A DNA stretch of 5,646 nt, from the NCBI GenBank assembly GCA_905215725.1, contig CAJMRD010000106.1, forward strand, positions 1 to 5,646, written 5' to 3'. Every line of letters begins with the position of its first letter. The stretch's first letter is position 1. Both the position numbers and the translations under genes were made by a program. Origin of the DNA: an uncultured bacterium. Its GTDB lineage: Bacteria; Actinomycetota; Coriobacteriia; Coriobacteriales; Coriobacteriaceae. Shown here piece after piece: positions 1-5,561 of the stretch. The notes under the pieces are model-generated. The model did not search any database. It worked only from the letters and a program-made list of their open reading frames with translations, and was not told the DNA's origin.

Positions 1-704
1 GCCCGCACGCCCGCCGGCTTCCACGTCTCACCGGCGGGCACGACCTCGCCCGTTGTCTCCGCCGCGCGAACGGACGCACCTGCATTCGCGCCAGCAAACG
101 GCGACACGACGATATCGGACCGAGCGCGGTCGGACGCAATGTCAACCCCCTCAGGCGGCTGTCCCGAAATCGGCATGTCGGAATAGAGCGCCACGCGCCC
201 GCCAGAAAGCAGCCGCGCCGACACTCGCTTGATGGCCTCGGGATTCGAAACGGCGAGCCCCGCACAGCGCGCCCACGTATCCACCGCCCACACGCCGCGG
301 ACGTCGGTCGCCGTGGTGATGACGGGGATGGCGCCTACCGCGCGTGCCACAGTTTGCGAAAGCTCGTTCGCACCGCCCAAATGCCCCGACAAAAGCGGGA
401 CGGCAAAGCGCCCCGCCTCGTCGATCGTCACAACCGCGGGATCGTTTATCTTCGAGGCGACATGCGGCGCGATCGCCCGCACTGCGATGCCCGCCGCGCC
501 CACAAACAGAAGCGCGTCCGACGCTTCCCACGCGTGCGCCGTCCATGCGCGCAGATCGGCCTTCCCCTCGCCGAACCCGCGCGAAACGGAAACGTCCCAG
601 CCAGGGTCATCTTCACCTGTCTGCGCGCAATCGGAAAGCGCGCGTGCGGTGCGCTCCGCAAACGCATACCCCCTCTCGGTGAACGCTATGCAGGAAACCC
701 TCAT
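1..704 (-). CDS. cbiG: Cobalt-precorrin-5A hydrolase CbiG, N-terminal part (runs off the left edge)
   Basis: Reading the minus strand from the ATG at 704-702 gives 234 uninterrupted codons to the window edge. CbiG is a cytoplasmic enzyme of the anaerobic cobalamin pathway that opens the delta-lactone of cobalt-precorrin-5A and releases acetaldehyde, acting after CbiF. The protein starts MRVSCIAFTERGYAFAER. It contains FVGAAGIAVRAIAPHV near residues 73-88, then DPAVVTIDEAGRFAVPLLSG, then the family hallmark GHLGGANELSQTVARAVGA followed by PVITTATDVRG. After about residue 175 comes the variable middle linker, so the C-terminal domain lies outside the window. The family is usually about 350 residues, so roughly two thirds is present. 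The ATG abuts the TAG of the shortened cbiL with no spacer. There is only a weak G-rich ribosome binding site inside the upstream gene, which suggests translational coupling. No frameshift or stop is seen. Family assignment is secure. A C-terminal fusion (for example to CbiH) cannot be excluded. Confidence 0.93.
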   Translation of the reverse strand, partial: MRVSCIAFTERGYAFAERTARALSDCAQTGEDDPGWDVSVSRGFGEGKADLRAWTAHAWEASDALLFVGAAGIAVRAIAPHVASKINDPAVVTIDEAGRFAVPLLSGHLGGANELSQTVARAVGAIPVITTATDVRGVWAVDTWARCAGLAVSNPEAIKRVSARLLSGGRVALYSDMPISGQPPEGVDIASDRARSDIVVSPFAGANAGASVRAAETTGEVVPAGETWKPAGVR

Positions 705-938
705 CTAGCGCACCACCATCGTCGAGAAGTAGCTGCCCCGATCGGGCACATCGTCGAGCGAGCGGTACACGCGCTCGCCCGGAAGCCCACAGTCCTCTAC
801 GAGCTCGGCACCGTCGAAGGCGCCCTCCTCGCAAAGGAAGCGCTTCGTGTCCGCAAGCGAGCGCCGCGCCTTCATGACCACCTTCGTCCCCGGCCAGCCG
901 ATTGCGCGGCGCACCCCGTACAGAACGCCTTTATTCAT
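705..938 (-). pseudogene. cbiL: Internally deleted precorrin-2 C20-methyltransferase (cbiL remnant, 77 codons)
   Basis: This in-frame ORF begins MNKGVLYGV, like the N terminus of CbiL. At about residue 10 (nt 911/912) it passes directly into RRAIGWPGTKVVMKARRSL and ends with LVEDCGLPGERVYRSLDDV and SYFSTMVVR, which match the C-terminal 60-70 residues of CbiL. CbiL is normally about 230 residues and methylates C20 of cobalt-factor II using S-adenosylmethionine. Here about 150 central residues are absent, including the rest of the glycine-rich GxGxGD loop and the SAM site, so it cannot be an active methyltransferase. The reading frame and both junctions survive. Its ATG overlaps the cbiD stop by 8 nt (ATGAATAA on the minus strand) and its TAG abuts the cbiG ATG. 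It may be a recent in-frame deletion, an assembly collapse, or a small derived protein. Homology of both ends to CbiL is from remembered family sequences, not an alignment. An intact copy elsewhere would be needed for a working pathway. Confidence 0.75.
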
Positions 939-2115
939 ACGTCGCCCCCAATTCCCCGATAACTGCATCGGCGCCCGACGTACGGAAAAGCTCGCGGCGC
1001 TCGGCGTCGAACACGACCGCGGCGATGTCGCATGCGCCCGCCGCGCGGCGGCGCAACCTGTCCTCGATTGCCGCAGCGAGCGTGGCGCGCGCAGCGTCCC
1101 CCGCGCCGGCGGCCTCGATTACCTCGAGCGCCGCCGTGGTCGTGACGGACGTCATGATCTCGCGCACGGTCTTCGCGCCCGCGCCGGCCATGGCTGCGTG
1201 GGCGGCCAGAATCTCCGCGCGGCAGTCGGCGGTACGCGAATGGGTGTCCATGATGCCGCCCGCGACCTTCACCAACTTGCCGATGTGTCCCACAAGAAGG
1301 ACATTGGTAAATCCCTCACGAACGCAGCAATCAATCGCATCGCCCACAAAGTTGGAGATGAAGACCACCGGCGCACCGTTTAGGTGGAAATGCCCCGAGA
1401 TGAACTGCGCGCCGTAGTTGCCGGGCGTGAGCACGACTCCGCGCCGCCCCATAGCCGCATGCTGCCGGATCTCGAGCTCGATGCTGTCGCGCAAGGCAGC
1501 GAGGCTGCGCGGCTCGACGATGCCCGTCGTGCCCAGGATGGAGATGCCGTCCTTTATCCCCAGGTGCGGGTTGAAGGTCTTTTCGGCAAGGGCAACACCC
1601 TCGGGTACCGAAATTGTCACAGCAATATTTCCAGAAAAGCCGTGCGCGGCGCACACCTCGCGCACCGCCGAAGTGATCATCCGGCGCGGCACCGTGTTGA
1701 TGGCCGCCGCGCCCACGGGCTGGTCAAGCCCCGGCTTTGTCACGCGCCCCACGCCCACGCCGCCATCGACGGAAACTTCCGATTCGCGCGCGGGCACGCC
1801 CTTGCTGCCCGCAGCACCCGTGCCCGACCCCGCATGTTCCACGCGCGCGTACACGAGCACGCCGTCAGTCACATCGGCATCGTCGCCTGCGTCCTTTCGC
1901 ACGGCGCACTGGGCGCACCCCTCGCCGATGTATGCGTCGACCACGTTCGCCTCGACGGGCAGCCCACCGGGGGTGACGATCGACACGAGGCCGACGGGCT
2001 TTCGTGACAAGAGCATCTCGCAGGCTGCCTTCGCCGCGAGCGCGGCGCAGCTCCCCGTGGTGTAGCCGCAGCGCAGGCGGGTCGTCCCGGTATATATGTA
2101 ATGCTCGAAGGCCAC
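931..2115 (-). CDS. cbiD: Cobalt-precorrin-5B C1-methyltransferase CbiD
   Basis: CbiD is a cytoplasmic enzyme that methylates C1 of the corrin ring in the anaerobic cobalamin pathway, after CbiG has opened the lactone. The 394-residue product is close to the family length of about 360-390. Family motifs appear in order: LRCGYTTGSCAALAAKA near residues 14-30, DGGVGVGRVTKPGL at 117-130, INTVPRRMI at 139-147, NPHLGIKDGISILGTTGIV at 182-200, VLTPGNYG at 228-235, VGHIGKLVKVAGGIMDTHSR at 275-294. The start is a GTG at 2115-2113, giving MAFEHYIYTG. It leaves 1 nt after the cbiF stop, and a GGAAGG at 2133-2128 could serve as ribosome binding site at a rather long 12 nt spacing. The frame stays open upstream to an ATG near 2283, but that would overlap cbiF by about 165 nt and add non-homologous residues. 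A glycine/alanine-rich insert near residues 96-112 looks like a surface loop. Codon use is strongly GCG/CGC biased, as in its operon neighbours. Confidence 0.96.
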   Translation of the reverse strand: MAFEHYIYTGTTRLRCGYTTGSCAALAAKAACEMLLSRKPVGLVSIVTPGGLPVEANVVDAYIGEGCAQCAVRKDAGDDADVTDGVLVYARVEHAGSGTGAAGSKGVPARESEVSVDGGVGVGRVTKPGLDQPVGAAAINTVPRRMITSAVREVCAAHGFSGNIAVTISVPEGVALAEKTFNPHLGIKDGISILGTTGIVEPRSLAALRDSIELEIRQHAAMGRRGVVLTPGNYGAQFISGHFHLNGAPVVFISNFVGDAIDCCVREGFTNVLLVGHIGKLVKVAGGIMDTHSRTADCRAEILAAHAAMAGAGAKTVREIMTSVTTTAALEVIEAAGAGDAARATLAAAIEDRLRRRAAGACDIAAVVFDAERRELFRTSGADAVIGELGATYE

Positions 2116-2116
2116 G

Positions 2117-2908
2117 CTAGCTGCTCGCCTTCCGATACCCCGTGGCAAACGAAGGGTCGTAAAGCTTGCTGCGCTCGTACGACTCCGCTTGCGCGCCGTT
2201 GTGCGCAAGCCCGCCGCGAGCTCCGAGCACGCGGCCCACCACCACGAGCGCCGTGCGGTCGATGCCCTCTCGCGCGCCCGCATCGGCGAGCGTGCCCACT
2301 GTGCATCGCACCACGCGCTCCTCAGGCCAGGTCGCCTTGTACACGAGCGCCGCCGGCTCGTCGGAACTGCGGCCCGCGGCCAAAAGCTCGGCGGAAAGCT
2401 CGGCGAGCATACCCGAGCTCAGAAAGATGACCATAGTCGAGCCGCTTTCCGCCATGGTGCGCATGCCCTCGCCCGCGGGCATGGGGGTGCGCCCGGAAAG
2501 CCGCGTGATCACGACCGACTGGCTGATTCCCGGCAGCGTGTATTCCTGGCGAAGCGCCGCCGCGGCACCGCAAAAGCTCGACACGCCGGGCACCACCTCG
2601 TAGTCCACGCCGCACGCGTCGAGTGCGTCCATCTGCTCCTGGATGGCGCCGTACAGGCACGGGTCGCCCGTGTGCAGGCGCACCACTTCCTCGCCCCGCG
2701 CATCCGCCGCGCGCATCACGTCGAGCACTTCCTCCAAGGTCATGTGCGCGCTATCGTAGACGATGCAGGATTCCTTGCACTCAACGAGCAGCTCGGGGTT
2801 CACAAGGCTTCCCGCCCAAACAACCACGTCGGCCGCGCGCAGAAGGCGCGCCCCGCGCAGCGTGATAAGGTCGGCGGCGCCCGAGCCTGCGCCAACGATA
2901 TGAATCAT
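2117..2908 (-). CDS. cbiF: Cobalt-precorrin-4 C11-methyltransferase CbiF
   Basis: CbiF transfers a methyl group from S-adenosylmethionine to C11 of cobalt-precorrin-4 in the cytoplasm, making the substrate of CbiG. The 263-residue product has the usual family length and a complete tetrapyrrole methylase fold signature: MIHIVGAGSGAADLITLRG at the N terminus (SAM-binding glycine loop and first strand), DVVVWAGSLVNPELL at 27-41, RLHTGDPCLYGAI at 77-89, YEVVPGVSSFCGAAAALR at 103-120, SVVITRLSGRTPMP at 131-144, and VYKATWPEERVVRCTVGTL near 189-207. The ATG at 2908-2906 was chosen because it gives the family N terminus and has a GGGAAGG ribosome binding site about 7 nt upstream. The frame is open further 5', but those 48 residues resemble no methylase. 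It is the first gene of the minus-strand operon seen here, read divergently from cbiK, and cbiD begins 1 nt after its TAG. About 30 residues after the last core strand form a hydrophilic tail. Confidence 0.97.
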   Translation of the reverse strand: MIHIVGAGSGAADLITLRGARLLRAADVVVWAGSLVNPELLVECKESCIVYDSAHMTLEEVLDVMRAADARGEEVVRLHTGDPCLYGAIQEQMDALDACGVDYEVVPGVSSFCGAAAALRQEYTLPGISQSVVITRLSGRTPMPAGEGMRTMAESGSTMVIFLSSGMLAELSAELLAAGRSSDEPAALVYKATWPEERVVRCTVGTLADAGAREGIDRTALVVVGRVLGARGGLAHNGAQAESYERSKLYDPSFATGYRKASS

Positions 2909-2978
2909 CCGAGCCTTCCCTTCCCGTTTCTCATCGCAACCGTTTACGCCGACATTCGCGCAGCGGGCAAAACACGGC

Positions 2979-3011
2979 GCCTGCGGCGGCAATCGGCGCA
3001 AATACGCAGGC
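2979..3011. repeat. Inverted repeat in the cbiF leader
   Basis: GCCTGCG at 2979-2985 and CGCAGGC at 3005-3011 are exact complements separated by 19 nt. On the minus strand the hairpin would sit about 70 nt upstream of cbiF and is followed, about 6 nt later, by only four T. It could be a weak attenuator or an RNA structure in the cbiF leader. No cobalamin aptamer core was found on the minus strand in this leader, and no convincing -35/-10 pair for cbiF was found. A TATGAT hexamer complementary to 3064-3069 lacks a matching -35. In GC-rich DNA a 7 bp repeat may be chance. Confidence 0.35.
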
Positions 3012-3039
3012 AGGAGGCGCAATGCCGCCCGCCCTGGCT

Positions 3040-3068
3040 TTGACACGTTCACAAGTGCCCACTATCAT
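3040..3068 (+). promoter_or_regulatory. Promoter of the cobalamin riboswitch-cbiK transcript
   Basis: A perfect -35 hexamer TTGACA (3040-3045) is followed by a 17 nt spacer and a -10 hexamer TATCAT (3063-3068), one base from the TATAAT consensus. This predicts a start near 3075, so the riboswitch lies wholly within the leader. The -10 is embedded in a near-palindrome, ACTAT-C-ATAGT at 3061-3071, which could be a coincidence or a small operator. The AT-rich stretch around it stands out from the GC-rich surroundings. Confidence 0.8.
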
Positions 3069-3108
3069 AGTAAAAGATTCGGCAACGAGCATATGACAAT
3101 CGGATAAA

Positions 3109-3251
3109 AGGAAATGACCGGCGCGGCGCCCGCACAGCCCGCGCTGGCTTGCGGAGGGAACCAGGTGGGAATCCTGGGCAAGGGACATTACTGTATAGGA
3201 CGCGCGGGCGAACCGCCTCGCGCCCCAAGCCAGACTGCTTCGCCTTTTCCT
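3109..3251 (+). promoter_or_regulatory. Cobalamin (B12) riboswitch aptamer
   Basis: The conserved cobalamin aptamer blocks occur in order. GGGAA is at 3156-3160, followed by CCAGGTGGGAATCCTGG at 3161-3177, whose P4-like arms CCAGG and CCTGG pair around the GGTG/AATCC core. TTACTGT is at 3188-3194, and the B12-box-like AAGCCAGACTGC is at 3227-3238. Helix support is good. CTGGCTT (3144-3150) pairs exactly with AAGCCAG (3227-3233). A long variable hairpin at 3202-3223 pairs GCGCG with CGCGC and GGCG with CGCC around a 3 nt loop, with one bulged T. GGCG (3120-3123) can pair with CGCC (3241-3244), and AGGAAA (3109-3114) with TTTCCT (3246-3251), forming a P1-like closing stem. Such aptamers bind adenosyl- or methylcobalamin and usually lower expression of B12 synthesis or uptake genes. 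It lies in the 5' leader of the plus-strand cbiK gene. The outer boundaries are approximate. Confidence 0.92.
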
Positions 3252-3360
3252 CACGGCATCGCCGTGGCGTTAGCTCCTTGTGAACCCCGAGGGGTGCGCT
3301 TTTCTTTCGCTTGTGCCGACAAGCAACTGTCGCCGGGGGACCGGCAAACCGAGGAAAGGA
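3243..3360 (+). promoter_or_regulatory. Probable riboswitch expression platform and ribosome binding site
   Basis: The Shine-Dalgarno sequence GAGGAAAGG (3351-3359), 7 nt before the cbiK ATG, is complementary to CCTTTTCCTC at 3243-3252 with a single bulged T. That segment is a likely anti-SD at the 3' edge of the aptamer. Between them are three hairpins: CACGGC/GCCGTG (3252-3257 with 3261-3266), CGACA/TGTCG (3317-3321 with 3328-3332), and GCCGG/CCGGC around a GGGA loop (3332-3336 with 3341-3345). A short ACCC/GGGT stem near 3284-3295 is followed by CTTTTCTTTC, too weak to be a convincing terminator. CAAGGG (3179-3184) could pair with TCCTTG (3275-3280), a possible long-range loop contact. Control at translation initiation seems more likely than termination. 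The pairings are visible in the sequence; their roles are inferred. Confidence 0.5.
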
Positions 3361-3366
3361 AAAACC

Positions 3367-4362
3367 ATGTCCGACCAGATGTCACGCCGCGGCTTCATGG
3401 GCGCCGCAGCAACCGGAGCCTTCGCGCTCGCCGGAGTCGCGCTCGCGGGCTGCTCCAGCACCTCCGCGAGTTCCGAGAAATCGAGCGAAAATGAGAAGGC
3501 CGTGAAGCCGGTCATCCTCGTCACGAGCTTCGGCACGAGCTACAACGACTCGCGCCACATCACCATCGGCGCCATCGAAGACGCTATCCGCGAGAAGTAC
3601 TGGCAGGACTACGACATCCGCCGCGCCTTCACCGCGCAGATCATCATCAACCACGTTCAGGCCCGCGACGGCGAGAAGATCGACAACATGGACCAGGCGC
3701 TTGACCGTGCCGTTGCCAACGGCGTCAAGAATTTGGTTGTCCAGCCTACGCACCTGATGCACGGCGCCGAGTACGACGAGATGTGCGAGGCGGTTGAGCA
3801 GTACAGGGACAAGTTCGACAGCGTTGCCATTGCCGAACCCCTGCTGGGCGAGGTCGGCGAAGATGCCACCGTCATCAACGCCGACAAGGAGGCCGTAGCC
3901 GCCGCCATCACCGCGGAGGCCGTCAAGACCGCCGGGTATGACGACGCCGCTGCCGCCGCTGCGGACGGCACCGCCTTTGTCTTTATGGGCCACGGCACGT
4001 CCCACACCGCCAAGGTCAGCTACAGCCAGATGCAGACCACAATGCAGACGCTGGGCTATGACAACGTCTTTGTCGGCACCGTCGAGGGTGAGCCCGAGGA
4101 CACCGCCTGCGATGCCGTTATCGAGAAGGTCAAGGAGGCCGGTTACACCAAGGTCATCCTGCGCCCGCTGATGGTCGTCGCCGGTGACCACGCCAACAAC
4201 GACATGGCCGGTGCCGAGGACGATTCCTGGCTGAGCCAGTTCAACGCCGCCGACTGCTTTGAGAGCGTCGAAACCCAGATCGCAGGTCTGGGCGAGATCG
4301 GCGACATCCAGCAGCTCTACGTTGACCACGCCGGGGCCGCCATCGATTCCCTGAACGGCTGA
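3367..4362 (+). CDS. cbiK: Exported CbiK-family sirohydrochlorin cobaltochelatase (Tat lipoprotein)
   Basis: CbiK is a class II chelatase that inserts cobalt into sirohydrochlorin at the entry to the anaerobic B12 pathway. The 331-residue protein carries an N-terminal export signal not found in cytoplasmic CbiK. A twin-arginine motif SRRGFM lies at residues 6-11, followed by a hydrophobic segment and a lipobox LAGC with Cys29, then a Ser-rich linker to about residue 44. The catalytic fold starts at PVILVTSFGTSYNDSR (48-63) and includes VVQPTHLMHGAEYDEM (124-139). The expected metal-site residues are present: His209 in FMGHGTSH, Glu240 in GTVEGEPED, His275 in VVAGDHANNDM. The start at 3367 follows a strong ribosome binding site, and an earlier in-frame ATG at 3280 lies within the leader. 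Export to the cell surface resembles the periplasmic CbiK of Desulfovibrio, so it may handle extracellular tetrapyrrole or metal rather than serve synthesis. A cobalamin riboswitch precedes it and a terminator follows. Codon use drifts toward GCC after the first 100 codons. Confidence 0.92.
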   Translation: MSDQMSRRGFMGAAATGAFALAGVALAGCSSTSASSEKSSENEKAVKPVILVTSFGTSYNDSRHITIGAIEDAIREKYWQDYDIRRAFTAQIIINHVQARDGEKIDNMDQALDRAVANGVKNLVVQPTHLMHGAEYDEMCEAVEQYRDKFDSVAIAEPLLGEVGEDATVINADKEAVAAAITAEAVKTAGYDDAAAAAADGTAFVFMGHGTSHTAKVSYSQMQTTMQTLGYDNVFVGTVEGEPEDTACDAVIEKVKEAGYTKVILRPLMVVAGDHANNDMAGAEDDSWLSQFNAADCFESVETQIAGLGEIGDIQQLYVDHAGAAIDSLNG

Positions 4363-4374
4363 GAAAGACCCATT

Positions 4375-4406
4375 CTGCCCGGAGGGTAAGCTCCGGGCAG
4401 TTTTTT
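4375..4406 (+). terminator. Rho-independent terminator after cbiK
   Basis: CTGCCCGGAG (4375-4384) and CTCCGGGCAG (4391-4400) form a perfect 10 bp GC-rich stem with a 6 nt loop, followed at once by TTTTTT and a further T-rich stretch. It starts 12 nt after the cbiK stop. This should end most riboswitch-controlled transcripts, so the next gene probably needs its own promoter or depends on read-through. Confidence 0.93.
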
Positions 4407-4423
4407 GGTTTTTGGGAAAGCAC

Positions 4424-4470
4424 GGCAGGGGCCGGGCATGCCCGGCCTGCGTCCGATGTGATGCCCTGCC
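4424..4470. repeat. REP-like palindromic element
   Basis: GGCCGGGCATGCCCGGCC at 4430-4447 is a perfect 18 nt palindrome. It is flanked by GGCAGGG (4424-4430) and CCCTGCC (4464-4470), a second inverted repeat, so a larger cruciform or RNA stem is possible. It lies just downstream of the cbiK terminator and lacks a T tract. It seems to be an intergenic repeat unit; whether it recurs in the genome cannot be seen here. Confidence 0.6.
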
Positions 4471-4479
4471 ACGCCGTAG

Positions 4480-4500
4480 GGGCGGATTCCCTATCCGCCC
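4480..4500. repeat. Short intergenic hairpin repeat
   Basis: GGGCGGAT (4480-4487) and ATCCGCCC (4493-4500) form an 8 bp stem with loop TCCCT, preceded by CGTAG. From memory, elements of the form GTAGGGGCGG-AT-loop-AT-CCGCCC are scattered between genes in Faecalibacterium/Gemmiger-like Oscillospiraceae; this was not searched. Together with the palindrome just upstream it fills the gap before the next gene. The AT-rich stretch at 4513-4540 that follows probably holds that gene's promoter, but no clear -35/-10 pair with proper spacing is visible. Confidence 0.55.
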
Positions 4501-4554
4501 GCGCTGCATCCCGCTATTGCCTGATAAATATGTATAGAATGAGGTAAGGAAAGC

Positions 4555-5427
4555 ATGAAAAAGCTCCAACTCGCATCCCTGACTCTCGCTGCCCTGCTGC
4601 TGGCGGGCTGCGGTGCGTCCGCAGCGTCCACCGCCGAGAGCACGTCCGAGGCGGTCTCCACGGAAGAAACCGCCCCTGCCGCCACCGCGGCCCCGGTGGA
4701 GACCCAGGCCCCCGCTGCCGCGCTGCCGGACGGCGTATACACCGCTAAGTTCAACACCGACAGCAGCATGTTCCACGCCAACGAAGCCTGCGACGGCAAG
4801 GGCACCCTGACTGTGGAGAACGGCCAGATGACCTTCCATGTCAGCCTTGCTTCCACCCATATCGTCAACCTGTATCTGGGCAAGGCTTCCGATGCCGCCG
4901 ACCACGAGGCCGACTGGCTGCAGCCCACCACAGATACCGTCACCTATTCCGACGGCACCTCGGAGGAGGTGTACGGCTTTGACATCCCGGTCTCTGCTGT
5001 GGATGCCGACTTTGACCTGGCTATTCTGGGCACCAAGGGCAAGTGGTACGACCATGTCGTCAGCGTGCGTGATGCCGTGGAAAAGGCTGCGAAAGCCGAG
5101 ACCCCGGCAGACGGCACCTACACCTGTGATGTGACGCTGGAGGGCGGCTCCGGCCGTGCCACCGTGGAGAGCCCCGCCGCTCTGACCGTGGCAGACGGCA
5201 AAATGACCGCCACCATCGTGTGGAGCAGCCCGAACTATGATTATATGATCGTGGACGGCGAGAAGTATTTGCCCACCAACACCGAGGGCAATTCCACCTT
5301 TGAAATTCCGGTATCGGCGCTGGATACCGCACTGGATGTCACCGCCGACACCGTTGCCATGAGCACCCCCCACGAGATCGAGTATACGCTGACCTTTGAT
5401 TCTGCAAGTCTGAAGGCTAACGATTGA
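4555..5427 (+). CDS. Surface lipoprotein with two duplicated beta-rich domains (possibly NEAT-like)
   Basis: I do not recognise a named family with certainty. The 290-residue protein has a lipoprotein signal (MKKLQ, hydrophobic stretch, LAGC with Cys19) and a low-complexity Ala/Thr/Glu/Pro linker to about residue 56. Two related domains follow at about 57-172 and 183-288. They share LPDGVYTAKF versus PADGTYTCDV, LTVENGQMT (85-93) versus LTVADGKMT (210-218), and FDIPVSAVD (142-150) versus FEIPVSALD (249-257), so an internal duplication is clear. The DG-YT start, LTV-NG strand pair and terminal EIEYTLTFD strand recall NEAT-type haem-binding beta sandwiches, but the YxxxY haem motif is not evident. 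Possible ligands are His74 and Cys79 in MFHANEACD, His102, and Tyr165/His167 in KWYDHVV. The start has a good ribosome binding site, GAGGTAAGGA at 4541-4550. Its place between an exported chelatase and another lipoprotein suggests capture of a tetrapyrrole or metal complex at the surface. Codons strongly favour GCC, ACC and CTG, unlike the cbi operon. Confidence 0.88.
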   Translation: MKKLQLASLTLAALLLAGCGASAASTAESTSEAVSTEETAPAATAAPVETQAPAAALPDGVYTAKFNTDSSMFHANEACDGKGTLTVENGQMTFHVSLASTHIVNLYLGKASDAADHEADWLQPTTDTVTYSDGTSEEVYGFDIPVSAVDADFDLAILGTKGKWYDHVVSVRDAVEKAAKAETPADGTYTCDVTLEGGSGRATVESPAALTVADGKMTATIVWSSPNYDYMIVDGEKYLPTNTEGNSTFEIPVSALDTALDVTADTVAMSTPHEIEYTLTFDSASLKAND

Positions 5428-5429
5428 GA

Positions 5430-5455
5430 ATGCCCTCCGCTCACGCTCTGGGCAT
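5430..5455. repeat. Hairpin immediately after the lipoprotein gene
   Basis: ATGCCC (5430-5435) and GGGCAT (5450-5455) pair around a 14 nt loop, 2 nt after the stop codon. No T tract follows. An AT-rich inverted repeat comes next (GCGAAA at 5461-5466 with TTTCGC at 5480-5485, or AAAAA with TTTTT inside it). These could contribute to transcript ending or mRNA stability. Confidence 0.45.
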
Positions 5456-5483
5456 ACTCAGCGAAAAATCAATTTTTTATTTC

Positions 5484-5522
5484 GCGTTTGTCGCGGCCTG
5501 CGGGCCGCTCCAAACGCCTTTT
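5484..5522 (+). terminator. Probable intrinsic terminator or large hairpin
   Basis: GCGTTTG (5484-5490) pairs with CAAACGC (5511-5517). Inside them, after a symmetric TC/TC internal loop, GCGGCC (5493-5498) pairs with GGCCGC (5503-5508) around a TGCG loop. CTTTT follows directly. The stem is strong and the T tract short. It lies 40 nt before the next start codon, so if it terminates, the third lipoprotein gene must be transcribed by read-through or from a promoter in the last 40 nt, where none is clear. It could instead be a processing or intergenic repeat element. Confidence 0.6.
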
Positions 5523-5561
5523 CACAAGAGGGGTCGGAACGACAAACGTCCGGATATTTGA

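Noticed and set aside
354..962. Plus-strand open frames opposite cbiG and the cbiL remnant
   Set aside because: They are Arg/Pro/Ala-rich and typical of antisense frames in GC-rich coding DNA. The minus strand gives clear CbiG and CbiL-like proteins.
2909..3060. A second, minus-strand cobalamin riboswitch upstream of cbiF
   Set aside because: The minus strand has an AAGCCAG near 3040-3034 that resembles the B12 box, but no GGGAA/GGTG/AATCC/ACTGT core precedes it. The match is a chance copy overlapping the plus-strand -35.
3284..3308. Intrinsic terminator in the riboswitch leader (ACCCCGAGGGGT then CTTTTCTTTC)
   Set aside because: The stem is only 4-5 bp with a very small loop, and the T tract is interrupted. 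The anti-SD pairing is a better explanation for control.
3114..3494. Open frame starting at the ATG in the leader and running through the riboswitch
   Set aside because: It covers conserved aptamer blocks and ends inside cbiK in another frame. No plausible ribosome binding site or protein similarity was seen.
3382..5373. A 663-codon open frame on the minus strand opposite cbiK and the lipoprotein gene
   Set aside because: It is a Gly/Val-rich antisense shadow of two well-supported plus-strand genes and crosses the intergenic terminator and repeats. It has no recognisable domains.
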